This document shows positions 10,501 to 21,111 of a stretch of 64,000 bases of DNA, piece by piece. Origin of the DNA: Spirogloea muscicola. Lineage: Eukaryota > Streptophyta > Zygnematophyceae > Spirogloeales > Spirogloeaceae. The notes beneath the pieces are model-generated. The model was given only the letters and a program-made list of their open reading frames with translations, ran no database searches and was not told the origin of the DNA. The stretch lies in the NCBI GenBank assembly GCA_009602725.1, contig WELB01000016.1:651796-715795 (forward strand), written 5' to 3'. The position numbers and the translations under genes are program-made. Positions within the stretch are counted from its first letter, which is position 1. Each line of letters opens with the position of its first letter.

Positions 10501-13500
10501 GCTGGACATAAGTAAGATCGAGGAGGGCAAGACACAGCTTGAGTTGAAAGAGCTCAAGCTACAGAAGATTCTGAATGCTATTATTAGCCAGGTACGTGTA
10601 GTACATGAATTGTATGAGGAATTCCTTTGCTTATCCTTGCATTGACTCGCATATGCAGCAAAACCTGCACCTAGAAGGGACCAAGGATCACAAAGTGATG
10701 CAGCAGTTTGCACTTCCTTGGCAGCTGTCACTGGCTGTGGGCTCACCTATGTGGCGTTGTGCAGGTTGCGATTGCAGCGACCAAGAAGGGCTTGCAGCTC
10801 TTCAGCACAGTGGAGCCGAGGTGCCTGCATTGGCGGCCTCTCGGGGACGCCCCGAGGCTGCAGCAGGTGCTGTCCAACTTTGCGTGGAACACGATCAAGT
10901 TCACGCACACTGGGTATGTGGACATCCGCATCGCCATGCAGGAGCCAAGCGCCCCCGATAGCCGCGGCCGGACGTTTGCCAAGTTCTTGTTCAAGGTCAC
11001 AGACAGCGGGGAGGGCATCTCGGAGCCGTTGAGGCGACGGCTGTTTGAGGAGTACTCGACGGGCAACAAGACGAGCACGAGCCAGTACGGCGGCACCGGC
11101 CTCGGCCTGAGCATTGTGAAGCAGCTGGCGTACCTGATGGGCGGCGAGGTCAAGTGCCAGAGCCAGCCGGGCAAGGGCTCCACGTTCTCGCTGGACGTGG
11201 ACCTGCAGGTGCTGCCGGCCGGCACCAAGGAGCCCTCGCCCTTCTCGCACCTGCTGGACGAGCCGACGGCCAGCGACTCGCTCGAGAACAGCAGCATTGA
11301 GGACGAGGAGTTTGCATTCCCACTGCCGAGCAAGGCGGATAATGAGCAGGGGGCAGGCGAGCCGCCGTCCATGCCCAGTGACGCGCCCAGCTTGCAAGCC
11401 GGCAAAGCGCAGCCGGCTAGCGAGGAGGACGAGGACAGTGGACCTGACCAGATAAGGACGGCGCAGCAGCAAGAACCCGCAGCCGTGTCCCCAAGTCCAG
11501 CTTTGGCCGGCCTTCTGGAAGCCAAGCAGCACCTCGGCCGCCGCCGGTCCTTGAATGCCATGATGCTCGACGTCCTCCTGGGCCCCGAGGCCGGGAGGCC
11601 GGAGCCGGCGGCGCACCACCGCGCTCCGCCGCCGTTCTTCAGCAAGCAGCCGGCCAGCGTGGTGCCAGTGCTGGGCGCGTGGCAGCAGGCCGGCCGCCTC
11701 GGCAGCTCGCCGCCCCAGGCAGTGGACCAGCCACCACCTGCGAGCTCGGCCGACAACCGCCAGGTGCCGCCCCAGCCGCCGGCTGCTGCGCAGCCAGCCG
11801 AGCGGCCTGCGGAGCCGCCGATGTCTCATCACCAGCCGAGGCCGCTCGACGCCGAACCCCCGCCGTCACCTTGGCGCAAGCTTGAGCTGGCGGCTAAGCC
11901 TCAGCCTGCGAGAGCCATGGCACAGAATGTCGGCGCAAGCGTCCCCCCCCCGGAGCTGGACCAGGTGGTGCAGCGGCTGGCCCTGGCGTACGGCGACTCG
12001 TGGAGCGTCCGGGTGGTGCGTGAGATTGTGAAGCCAGGCGAGGCGGCAGTGCTCGCAGAGATCACGGTCGGCGCTGCAGCCCGCCAGCAGTGGGGGACGG
12101 CCAAGGAGGCGGCGGCGGCGGCAGCGGCGTCGTCGGGCCAGGGCGGCGGCGACAGCGGCGCTGCACTCCTGCCGGCGGCGACGGCGCGGGCCCTGGCGAA
12201 CGCTGCGCTGCTGTTCCTCCCCTCTGGCGGGCTGCTGGCTGCCGAGGCCGTGCACCAGCCAGCTGCAGTGTCGTCTCACTGGAGATCGGTCGCAGCGCAG
12301 GAGATGGCCGAGTCCGGGGCAGCAGCCGTGCAGGGCCGCGAAGCGCAAGCTTCGTCGACGCACGTGTCTCCTGTCAGACGGGCATTCGGTCGCTCTGGCT
12401 CTTCGCCGGCGCTCGCCGTGTACAACATTCCCGACTTGGCGCAGCCCAGTACTCCGATTGCAAGGCTGAGTCCTCGCGCTCCAGTGGAGAGGACGGCATC
12501 GCAGCAAGGTGCTAGTGAGCGGGAGCCCGCCAGCTCCCGGCAGCCGCTGGACGTAGGCGCTGTGGTGGGTGCGTCTCTGCATCACTCAGGGCCGGCGCAC
12601 GCGGCGTTGCTGACAGCGGCGGCAGCCAAGACGAGCTCTGGCGGTCAGCTTGCCGCCGACGTTGGCCTGAGGCCGCTAGCAGCGAAGCTCAGCACACAGG
12701 GTCCCATGCTGGCCACAGCAGACGCCGTGCTGGACGCTCCTCCGATGACGTCTGGGCTCGGGCAACTAGCGCCGCCGCTGGCAAGGTCGAGCTCTGGAGG
12801 GTCCTCCGTCTTCTTCCCGGCACCGCGTCTGCCGTCGTCGTCCCCGCCACCTCAGAGGCCCCAGCTCATCCGCAAGCTGCCATACGATATGTCCGTCCTG
12901 CCGTCTGTTCCTCCTTCATCCTGCGCGTCGCCTAGGCACGCTGCTGGCACCAATGCTGGAAGTGAGTCAGGGATTAGCAGCGCGTCGACCATTGCACAGT
13001 CCCCTGGTTCAGGTCCTTCCGGAACACGTGGCTTGAAGGTACGATAGCCTTCCGCTTTGCCTTCTCAATGTTTTGTTGTAGATTGACATCATTCATGGCA
13101 TGCCCTGGCATGTGTCAGCATTTTGTTCAACCGTGGCACCTTTGCCCTCCTATACTGGTAAATTCTCTCCATTTAAAGAGACGGGTCAATACTGTTATTG
13201 ATTGAGTGTTAGCTTGCCTATGCCAGGCAGTCAATGTTGGCGCGTGTAGTGAAGTGGTCATGTAGACGAGGATTTGGACATGCCTCATGATAGCTTTGCA
13301 CGTGACTTTGTGATCCTATGCAGGCCTTGGTCATTGACGATGAACCTGTCAATGTCATGGTTGTCAAGCGGGCACTGTACAAGTACAATCTTGACCCACC
13401 TCAACAGGGCAATGGCTCTTAAGTAGGGTAGATGCTTTTGGCTTTGAGATAGCTGCTTCTTTAGAAATACTGGGCTGCTGCAGTGCATAGTCCTCGATTT

Positions 13501-14352
13501 ATGACATACTCTTGCTGGTTGTTGAAGTCTGTGTGACAGTTGCAATTAGTGCACTGAGAAGTCGTTGGCTGTGTTCTTCTTACAGAGCCAACTTTGAGGT
13601 GGAGACAGGGGCAGATGGGACTGACGTGATCTGGAGGGTTATTGAGCTAGGAGAGAAGTTTGACGCTCTCCTCCTTGATGAGAGGTGAATACTGATGTAC
13701 TTAGTGTGAATGCTTCTCTCGCTATAGACTCTGTGTCCAGGCCACCTGGGCCGCACCGTGACTGTCTTCAGTCAGCAACATGTGTGTTCAAACGTATCTC
13801 ATATGAAGCAAAGATTTGCCACGTTGTAGTGACGTTTCCTGCCAACTGTGAAGGTTGAAAGTCATGAATGGCTCTGAAGCTTGCCAGCTGGTTCGACGAC
13901 ACGAAGTTGATTGCAACCTGCCAGAGGTGCCCATCATTGGCATCTCCGCAAATGTGGAGGGGGCTGACCTAGTAATGTCATCAACTCAGCCCGACAACTA
14001 TGGGGGTCGTGCATTTGGCTGATGTTATGAGCATGGCGCCAAGATATGTCACGGTCTCATGAGGAAATTACTCAATGTCAAGCTTGTACTTGCTTGGGAC
14101 AAGAAGGCCCTGCAAATGGCTTTCTGCCTCTTCTTGTGCTGACTATGGCATTGTCACTTGCAGAAAAAGTACGCCATGTCGGGTTACTCGGCTGTCATGG
14201 GGAAGCCAATCAATGTGCGGACAGCTGGCGAACGGCTTCGCAAATACTTGATGACATACAAATCGCCCTCACCTGAAAGACGAGCTGAACTGAAGCAAGG
14301 AGACATTTTGAAGGCTAAGAAACAATTGGATGGTTTTGTTGTGTTCGTATAG
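3898..14352 (+). CDS. PHY: Phytochrome-type hybrid histidine kinase (degenerate bilin pocket)
   Basis: A 23-exon model is phase-consistent throughout and gives about 1859 residues: 3898-3984, 4224-4328, 4526-4601, 4791-4865, 5062-5201, 5352-5423, 5680-5754, 5961-6090, 6184-6365, 6564-6788, 7258-7515, 7626-7727 (start uncertain), 8094-8174, 8444-8611, 8852-9142, 9299-9485, 9758-10233, 10481-10591, 10765-13038, 13324-13382, 13586-13684, 13854-13971, 14164-14352. The domain order is PAS, GAF, PHY, PAS, PAS, HisKA, HATPase, a roughly 620-residue linker and REC. Green-lineage phytochromes are red/far-red sensors that move between cytosol and nucleus. Here the kinase side looks competent and the chromophore side does not. 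The start is the first ATG after an in-frame stop; a short open stretch at 3794-3840 could be an earlier exon. No tandem neighbours form an operon-like context. Confidence 0.85.
8444..9990 (+). other. Tandem PAS domains of the phytochrome
   Basis: Two PAS repeats are seen. The first (residues 537-689) contains AKTPILSINEHMVLVEWN and QRLAQLTGKP. The second (from about 690) contains ATLPIWGVDREGVIVEWN and, after the exon join at 9485/9758, FVNDEGRHIESLVNMTT and AVGVLCFMQDVS. The pattern of an internal aromatic VEWN and a C-terminal GVxxxxQDVS is typical of PAS cores. Two PAS domains before the kinase are the arrangement of green-lineage phytochromes. Confidence 0.75.
10070..11220 (+). other. 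Histidine kinase core (HisKA and HATPase_c)
   Basis: The H box reads FLCHEIRNPLNGI, with the phospho-accepting His at about residue 871. The dimerisation helices continue in IVEDVLDISKIEEGK. The ATP lid side has an N box with RLQQVLSNFAWNTIKFT (Asn about 989), a G1 box DSGEGI (Asp about 1027) and a G2 box GGTGLGLSIVKQL. All catalytic signatures of an active histidine kinase are therefore present, unlike in land-plant phytochromes, where the His is lost. Confidence 0.85.
11221..13038 (+). other. Long low-complexity linker between kinase and receiver
   Basis: About 606 residues, all in one exon (10765-13038), rich in Ala, Pro, Ser, Gly and Gln, with acidic Ser/Glu stretches near its start and no introns although the rest of the gene has many. 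Near residues 1235-1290 a denser patch reads LDQVVQRLALAYGDSWSVRV and then EAAVLAEITVG, with more hydrophobic order than its surroundings. The rest looks disordered. Hybrid kinases usually have linkers of tens of residues, so this is unusually long. Confidence 0.7.
13324..14352 (+). other. Receiver (REC) domain of the phytochrome
   Basis: Four exons encode the response-regulator fold. LVIDDEPVNVMVVKRAL carries the acidic pair (about D1710-D1711). LLLDERLKVMNGSEACQL carries the phospho-acceptor Asp (about 1756). PIIGISAN has the conserved Ser, and MGKPIN has the conserved Lys (about 1811). All residues needed for phosphotransfer from the His are present. A C-terminal REC is known in algal phytochromes and was lost in land plants. 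The stop is at 14350-14352. Confidence 0.85.
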
Positions 14353-15130
14353 CAAGGCTGATGACTAGTCGATTAGCTCTTGGCCATGTTCACTCCTGCA
14401 GATATGGAAAGCTCAGGTGTGCGTTGTGTTGTAATTTAGTATATTGATTATTAAGGAAAGAGGCATTTCTTCCTGTATCTCCTTGCAAACTTGGCTGGGC
14501 TGGCCTCCCACAGCCGTCGCCTTCTAATGGAAGCGACTCTCTCTCGTGCAACCTTGATCAAGCAAGATACAAGGTGTATTAGGCACTGAAGATGGTTGTT
14601 CAGAATGCCCCTCATGTATTTAGCAATTAAGAGTACGAAGGACTTGATCAAGTCATCCAGGCCCAAGCTCTGGGCATTATGAGCCAAAGAAAGAGCCCAC
14701 AGCCATGACATCATTTGACGTACATGCTGTAAGTTTTCCTGGTCAATCCTGAAATTTCCATGGGTCACAGCATCATCGTATGTGGAGCAGAATGACATCA
14801 TCTGTGTCAACAATCTGAGGCATAGAAGAAATCTCGTTTATGCCGGCCCGCGGACTATGGCCCCCACCCTCCGTGCACCCCTCCTCGGTAGCGGCAGCAG
14901 CCCACGGGCCTCCTGAGCCCCGGCCCTGCACCTACCGAAAATTTAAGTTGGTATTTGTATTCAACCTCGAAGCAGCTAGCTTAGCAGTCTGCTTGACAAG
15001 AAGCGACATCATTCATACTGAAGAAGTATATTGCTGACTTACTGACTTACTAACTATCGAGCACACAAATCAGAAGAGAGATCTCAGGAGGTTTCAACCA
15101 GTGCGGCTTATTGCAAAACATCACCGGATG
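14353..15130 (-). other. Intergenic stretch with an unassigned minus-strand ORF and a LINE-type hairpin
   Basis: A minus-strand frame of 120 codons (14451-14813) is open. It begins MLTQMMSFCSTYDDAV and has the helical segment LGLDDLIKSFVLLIAKYM. Its 3' end overlaps a plus-oriented LINE hairpin module at about 14495-14540, so the apparent C-terminus is repeat-derived. I do not recognise a family, and it may be part of an old repeat. The remainder to 15130 shows nothing further. Confidence 0.25.
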
Positions 15131-15139
15131 TACGTTGAG

Positions 15140-15357
15140 AAAGAACCATGCACAACACCTGCAGTGTCCATTGCAATTATCAGCAGTCACAGAGAGTCGT
15201 TTCGTGTTTCGTTCACCTGCTAGCCCTTCCATGCCGCTGCTCGCAGCAAGGTGGCGAAACACGCAGACCACACCCGGCTGGGGACGAGTTCGTACCCCTG
15301 GCCGTGGATGTGCACGGGGCTCTCAGGTCCGAGTGGCTCGACGTGCTAGCCATGTAA
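15140..15357 (+). mobile_element. LINE C-terminal fragment
   Basis: The plus strand carries GDEFVPLAVDVHGAL and SEWLDVLAM, matching the C-terminal LINE domain at 31440-31520 and 62540-62620. It stops abruptly where the 280-bp dispersed repeat begins, so it is a short internal scrap of a LINE, with neither its reverse transcriptase nor its tail. Confidence 0.55.
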
Positions 15358-15695
15358 AGAACCTCGCCCCTACACACGCAGTTAGGGTGAGTCGTCCTTC
15401 TTGGGTTCGGCTGGTAGGGGTTTAGGAGCGAACCCACTACACAGTGAAGCACTATCGCATAGGCGAGGTGGAAGACAGGCCCTGTGGGGCCACCGCTGGC
15501 GGTGGCGACTCCACCTCCTGGGCGCGAGCCCGCAGCTGTCCCCAAGGAGCGCAGCCACGGGCTCCCCGCAGCAAGGCCCGCGGCAGGCTGCGGCGGCGGC
15601 TGCGGCGGCAAGCAGCGGCAAGGCTGCTCCTGTCCGAACTCCCGTTGGGTCTCAGCCCAAGGCTCATCGTGCTTCTCCCGTGCCAACCCCCCTAC
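15358..15695 (+). repeat. Dispersed ~280-bp repeat, copy 1
   Basis: The stretch with CCACTACACAGTGAAGCACT, followed by a CTCCACCTCCTGGGC and CCCAAGGAGCGCAG core, is repeated at 40575-40855 and 48790-49075, in both cases just upstream of a TPX2-like gene. A partial copy lies at 16925-17042. No coding sense is shared between copies. Here it has no TPX2-like gene downstream, so it is either mobile by itself or a relic of a deleted unit. Confidence 0.55.
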
Positions 15696-15697
15696 TG

Positions 15698-16158
15698 GGA
15701 TGCGCATGAGGTCGATGACGCGGTGCACTTGATGCGCCAGAGCAGTGGCAATCCGTCGCATGGACGTGCGACGGCCCACGCACCACAGCAATCCTCCGGT
15801 CGGGATGGTGACCAGGGAGGGCTCCGGGGAGGGGAATCTGGTGGGTCATGGCTGAGCGAGATTCCCAAATGGTTCGTGTTGATAACACAATCGCGACGAC
15901 AATAGTGCCGCTCGCTGCGACATACCTCAAAGGGGCGCACGTGAGTGGTGGGACTCCCTGGAGCAGTCATCTTCGCCCGAGGTGTTGTAACAAAGGTCAA
16001 CACGAACCATTCGGACATCTCGCTCAGCCATGATTGAAGCCCTCCCCGGTCACCGGAAATTTGCCGTGGTGCGTGGGCCGTCGCACGTCCATGCAACTGA
16101 ATGCTACTGCTCTGAACGCATCAAATGCACCGCAGCATCGACCTCTTGCGCATGCCGC
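15698..16158. repeat. Inverted repeat, arms about 170 bp
   Basis: The left arm (15698-15882) and right arm (about 15996-16158) are reverse complements with shared blocks such as CATGGACGTGCGACGGCCCA and GGCTGAGCGAGA. The spacer is about 110 bp. There is no transposase and no obvious target duplication. It could be a fold-back element or an inverted duplication like the larger palindromes further right. Confidence 0.75.
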
Positions 16159-16924
16159 TCTCCGGCACGCAGCCGGACGAGGTGGGTGCGCTGTTCTCAT
16201 GGGTCCTCTCAAGGAAGGCACGAGGGAATGGGTCCAGGCCAGCCTTAGCTGCCTCCAGCTGCTCCTTGAGGAGATACATGCATTGCACCTTCCCAGCCGA
16301 CAGGCCCTCTTGGCCTGCCGCTCCGAGCGTGCCCCTCAGGGACTTGCCTTGCAGCAGGCGCTGCTGGCTCTGCAGCAGCCGCTGCCTCAGCAGCCAGCCG
16401 CTCTTCTTCCCGAGGAGGGCTAGGAGGCGCACTAGATGTGTGCGACTCCATGCTTTCAGAGGAACACTGAGTGATCAAGTCAGGCTCCAGCAGTCAGCAT
16501 AGTAAAAAATCTATACTGCAAGACAGGACATCGCAAGACTGCTGCAGCAGCGAGCGAGCAAGCAAGGCAGCGCGCTACCCCAAACCTCCAGATGACAGGC
16601 AGGCAGACAGCCGCCCAAGACCGATGCACACAGTTAATGCTGGCCACACGACTAACCTTTACCACACAAAGGCTGCAGGCTTCCTTCCCCACCTCAAGTA
16701 GGCAATATGCGGCAGGTGGTTCTCCTCAGAGGATTAGTCTGCAAGGTTGGCGCTGGTCGCGGCTGGCGCAGGGCGCACCACAGGTGCGCCCCTGCTAAGC
16801 AGCTTCCCGGACCATCGTCTGGCACGACCCGTTATCTCAACAGAAGAAATTAAGACAGGACGTCAGGAAGATCCTTGCATCATCAGCGGCCAGTACAAGC
16901 CCAATAGATGCAAGACAGCCTCTG
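16159..16924. other. No recognisable gene
   Basis: Two overlapping frames on opposite strands (16034-16423 plus and 16121-16432 minus) are open but are Gln/Leu/Ala-rich and mirror each other, so neither can be favoured. The rest, to the partial dispersed repeat at 16925, shows no motif. Confidence 0.3.
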
Positions 16925-17042
16925 GTACCGAATGTGAAGAACCTCGCCCCTACGAACGCACTTAGGGTGAGTCGTCCTTGTTGGATTCGGCTGTAGGGGT
17001 TTAGGAGTGGACCCACTACACAGTGAAGCACTAGCGCATACG
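16925..17042 (+). repeat. Dispersed ~280-bp repeat, partial copy 2
   Basis: About 110 bp near-identical to 15355-15465, including AAGAACCTCGCCCCTAC and CACTACACAGTGAAGCACTA. With copy 1 it forms a direct repeat flanking the inverted repeat at 15.7-16.2 kb. Whether that is a composite insertion or coincidence is not clear. Confidence 0.6.
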
Positions 17043-18155
17043 TACTTTGTTCCTTCTTTTTTGGGCTGGCTTTTCCAGCACCTATCCTCAATGGGCGAGC
17101 CCTTTCTTCCTGGGTTGTGAGCGGGTCGCCCCATGGCCTGCTTTGCGGCGGGCCAAAGATCCCCCTCGGCAGGGTGGATCTTGGCGACGGTTATCTTAAG
17201 TTATCTTAGCATCTACTGACTAGAGATTACTGAGAGTCCACTTGCTGCTGTCTCAGTCTTTAGCACTCCGGCTCCTTCAGACCTTGTCCATTCCTTTGGG
17301 GGATAGTTTACCGGCAGCTAGTCTGTCGGATGTGAGGCTCCTCACTCGTAACTACTAAGTGGTCCATCCTCCCCCGTTCTGCCATAGCCTCTTCAGGCCC
17401 CGCAGTCGCTGCTTAGCTCGTACTTTGGCCCCTTCGAACCTTGTCAATTCTTTTCGGGCTGGCTTCTCACAGCCCTTGCCCTCATTGGGAGAGCCACTTC
17501 TTCCCTTTGGGCTGGCCTCTCTCCCAGCCACCACTTTAATCTGGCCGCGCGTGCTCAACAGAAAGCTCTATCTTAGGACGGGCGGCACCCGCCCGCCACC
17601 TGGACGGGCCACTTGCCCGGCAAACGGCTAGCGGCCCATGTATCAGTAACAGCACCGTGTGGCCTAACCAAACGGTGGCCTAACCAAACGGTGGGTTCGT
17701 TACAAGCCAGGCTTGCGCGGCGCGCTGGGTCCCGCAGGCGAGGGAGCAGGCTGAATTCAACGCCGCTGGCTCGTTGGCCCAGTCTACTGCATGCGCCTGT
17801 CCATCTCCCTTCAACGGTCCATGGCCCACGCCTTGCACCTGCGTGCTGGCCGTGCTCTAGCTGCAGCCTCTGGCTTTCGTTAGGGGAATTGATTTCTGGC
17901 AGCTGCTCTGTCGAATTTTGAGGCTCCTCACTCGTAGTTGTTGAGTGGTACATCCAGCCCCAGTCCTGAGCTAGCGCTTGTGGCCCCTTCGTCTTTTGGC
18001 CCCTTCGAACCTTGTCAACTTTTCGGGCTGGCTTATCACAGCCCTTGCCCCCATCTGGTGAGCCACTCTCTTGCTTTCTTTCTTTCTTTCTTCCCATGCC
18101 TTGTTCAGCTTGGGCTGGCCTTTTACAATCACTGCCTTACAATGGAAGAGCAGTT
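17043..18155 (+). repeat. Cluster of LINE 3' ends and hairpin modules
   Basis: At least four plus-oriented tails follow one another. One with GGGCTGGCTTTTCCAGC lies at about 17066. Tails with CCTTGTCAATTC and GGGCTGGCTTCTCACAGCC lie at about 17445-17495 and 18020-18050. A C-terminal LINE fragment at 17730-17885 encodes SISLQRSMAHALHLRAGR. A (TTTC)n run lies at 18078-18097. The 125 bp at 17345-17470 recur almost unchanged at 62990-63115, so some insertions are recent. Confidence 0.6.
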
Positions 18156-19215
18156 CTCCAATGCTGATGTCAACAACCATGGGACATCGACTTGACCTGC
18201 CAAAGCTTTTGTTAGGCGGCACCTTGGTCGAGCACAAGAGACATAGATGTAGGAAGGTGTCTTTGTGCTGGACAGAGGCTACTCTAGGGTTCAGGAGGAT
18301 ATTTGGGAATATCAGCTGGGGGATTTGCGCCTCATCGTCACTCAGCTGCATGCAAGTGAGCCTTTGGCTGTCGGTTGACATGCAGCCTGTCAAAGACTGT
18401 ATACCTCGGGCAGATAGAATTGCAAGGAGTCTGACCCCATCTTTTACAAAAACTTCCTCTGTGAACGTGCTGCATTCTTTCACAAGATCTTACTGCTTGT
18501 TGTCATGCTTCTTCTTCAGCATGCATTCCACAATTTATTATCTTAGCACGGCATTCCATGACCTTAGAAGAAGGCAAGGGGGGTTTCAAGAAGGTTGCTA
18601 TCACATCGGCCCTATAGTCGCAGCTTCGCAACTCTTGCATAGACCTACGGCATAGCAAAGGACGCCTGAAAGCACCAAACAAACCGCGTCCACATGTAAA
18701 ACGAATGTCGGGCTTCAGCAACAGGCTGGACTTGACACCTAACGAAAGCACTTCGCCCACGTTGCATGAAGCCATGCGCGAGCGCCCCTCGGCGAGGGAG
18801 TGGTGTGTATGACGAGCATTTGGCCAAGAAGGAGACGCAGCTCGGAAAGGCGAGGGCTGAGAAAACCAGCCCACATCGACGTCAGGATGGACAGACGGTG
18901 GTCTCCGCTGATAGGGGCGCCTCGCCGGGCGATTCAAAACGTCGGGCGGCGCCAGGCAGCCGGGGGAGGCTCGCGCCGGGGCCTTCCATCTGCGCGCGGG
19001 GAGTGGCGAAGCCCCCGATGTCTGGCGGAGAGGGGGTGATCCCCTCCCTGCACCTCTCTGCTACGCCTTCAGGGCAGCTCTTCGACCGGATGTCAACCTG
19101 ATCGCGGGGAGGGGGGGCGGTCGGCCTCTCGCCTCTCGCCTGGTCGGCCTGGCGGTAGGGGAGACGCTCCTCCCTCCCTCCTATCACCAGCAGCCGCCTT
19201 CTTCTCCTTCCCCTA
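18156..19215. other. Intergenic region upstream of the MYB-CC gene
   Basis: A minus-strand frame (17971-18483) is open for 170 codons, but its C-terminal third is reversed LINE tail. The remaining part, with VRLLAILSARGIQSL, is not recognised. From about 18770 the sequence becomes GC-rich on approach to the MYB-CC start, which suits a promoter and 5' leader, but no specific element stands out. Confidence 0.3.
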
Positions 19216-19221
19216 CCGTGC

Positions 19222-19735
19222 ATGCATGCCCCAAGGGCCCCCGAGCCCGCCGGCGCCGCCGCCGCAGCCGGCGCCGCCGCCAGCGCCAGCGCCGTCGCCG
19301 CCGCCGCCGCCGCCACCACAGCCGTCCTCGTCGGCGAATGCCCTGCCAAGCCGCTGGTAAGCAAGCACCGCCGCAGGCCCGTCTCAGAGGCGGCCCGCCT
19401 GTTTCTCAGAGGTGCTGCCCGGGAAGGTGGTGAAGGTGGTGAAGATCTTGAAGCAGCGGAGCAGCATAGCCACCCCGCCGCCGCCGCCGCCGCCGCCGCC
19501 GCCGACGACTCGGCCGCCGGCGAGCCCGAGCTGGCGCCGGTTACCAAGCCACGCGCCGGTCGCCGAGCCAGCACCCGCCTCGCAATGGGCGGTGGCGACC
19601 GAGACGAGGCGGCGGATGACAAAAGTGCGCTGCCTGACGCAGCGGACGGCAGCGGCGGCAAGCGTTCGCCACCCGCGGCCGAGCCGCCGACGAAGAAAGC
19701 GGCGCATGCCAGCATACGGACCGGCCCCGTTGCAG

Positions 19736-19780
<45 letters not shown>

Positions 19781-21111
19781 ACGGCGACCGCAGGGGAGAG
19801 ATATGGCAAGCAGAGGAGAATGGCGGCGGCAGCGGGGCCCCGCCAGCGCAGGCGGGAAGCTGCAAGTCGCCTATCAAGTGGACTAAGGAGCTCAAACATG
19901 TATTCAAGAAAGCGGTGGATTTGCTTGGAGGCGCCGCAAGTTAATTTGCCCGGCTTGTTTTCTCGCTGCCGCCCTGACTCGGCCCCCGCCACGCACGCCG
20001 CCGGCGCACCGCGCGCTCACGCCTGTCGCCGCTGGGCTACTGCAGATGCGACGCCCAAGGGGGTGCTGACGGTCATACTTAAAAACCGGAACGTGAGCGT
20101 CGAGGGCATCACGTATCAGCAGGTCGCGAGCCATTTGCAGGTCAGCATTCCCAGCTCGCTCTCTCCCCACCACGGCAGCCGCCGGATCGCCGGCCTGCTG
20201 CAGCCTGCATGGCAGCTTGGCAAGCCACCCGGCAGGCAGTGGGGGCTGGGGGTGAGCCTGGTTCTTTTGCGAGCACTCATGAAGCTGTTGACGTCCCTGT
20301 GGATACTCTGCAGCGGTATTGCGCACTCCAGGCGTCCAGCCCTGGTGACTCTAGGCCTGGGTGAGACACGCCCCCGCGACCACCCCTCTCATAGCTTGCT
20401 CTTCAAGTTCCGCTAAGCACTACACATCATGTTGACAGCAAGTGTCTTTGTCACAGTCAAATTTAATGCTTCCGGGGCTGTCAAGACTACAGCAGCAGCA
20501 GTGAGATTGCTGCTTGCTGCCGATGCTCTCCCGGCCCTCTCCACGCTGGTGTTGATGCCTTGCCGCCACAACCTCACCTGGACTGTGTCTGCACCTCTGG
20601 TTTTGTGGCCCTGCCAGCTGCGGGCAGTGTACACTTCACACTGGGGAAGCGATGCAGATTCAAATGGAGATGCAGCGCCAGCTGCACAAGCAGCATGAGG
20701 TACAAAAGCCAGGCGTGACATTGCAAAAGATTTCAATCCTTGGCAAGCTATATCAAGCTGTCCGCTCGAGCAGTTGCCTGTGCGCTTGTCTATAGTTCAG
20801 GTTGGGCGGCTGACCCCTCTGAGGGCTGTCCGTCTGCTTGTGGTGTGCCGCAATAGATGCTGTTGCAGCTTAAGGCGCAAAGTAAGATCCTGGAGCAAAT
20901 TATCTTCCACCAACAGCGGGCTGCGAGCTCACTGTTGGCAATCACCTCCACTGGCACTCCTGGCAGCGGCGGCGCCCTGAGTGTGGGGGGAAAGTTATGG
21001 GGTGATTTACTAGATGCGGGTATTGGCAGCGGCAATGCTGCCGCTGATATAGTCTCCAGAGTTACTGGCTTAGAGGAGAGGTTTGACGCCCTCCTTGTCG
21101 CCCTTACGTGA
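19222..21111 (+). CDS. GARP/MYB-CC transcription factor (PHR1/PSR1-like)
   Basis: Exon 1 (19222-19939) encodes an Ala-rich, likely disordered N-terminus and then KSPIKWTKELKHVFKKAV. After a phase-compatible join, exon 2 (20046-20140) gives NATPKGVLTVILKN and ITYQQVASHLQ. Together these are a GARP/G2-like MYB domain (W..EL...F..AV..LGG..ATPK.VL...........V.SHLQ). A short exon at 20314-20360 (RYCALQASS) supplies the residues after SHLQ. The exon ending at 20699 has EAMQIQMEMQRQLHKQ, and the last exon (20857-21111) continues LQLKAQSKILEQIIFHQQ. This is the LHEQLE coiled coil that defines MYB-CC proteins. Members such as PHR1 and Chlamydomonas PSR1 bind P1BS-type sites and control phosphate-starvation genes; that role here is inference. 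The joins between 20360 and 20657 are not settled. Confidence 0.8.

Noticed and set aside
10743-11832. Long minus-strand ORFs (337-361 codons) opposite the phytochrome kinase exon
   Set aside because: GC-rich codon shadows of a well-supported plus-strand exon; no family features.
19384-19992. Minus-strand and shifted-frame ORFs opposite the MYB-CC exon (Gly- and Pro-runs)
   Set aside because: Shadows of the alanine repeats in MYB-CC exon 1.
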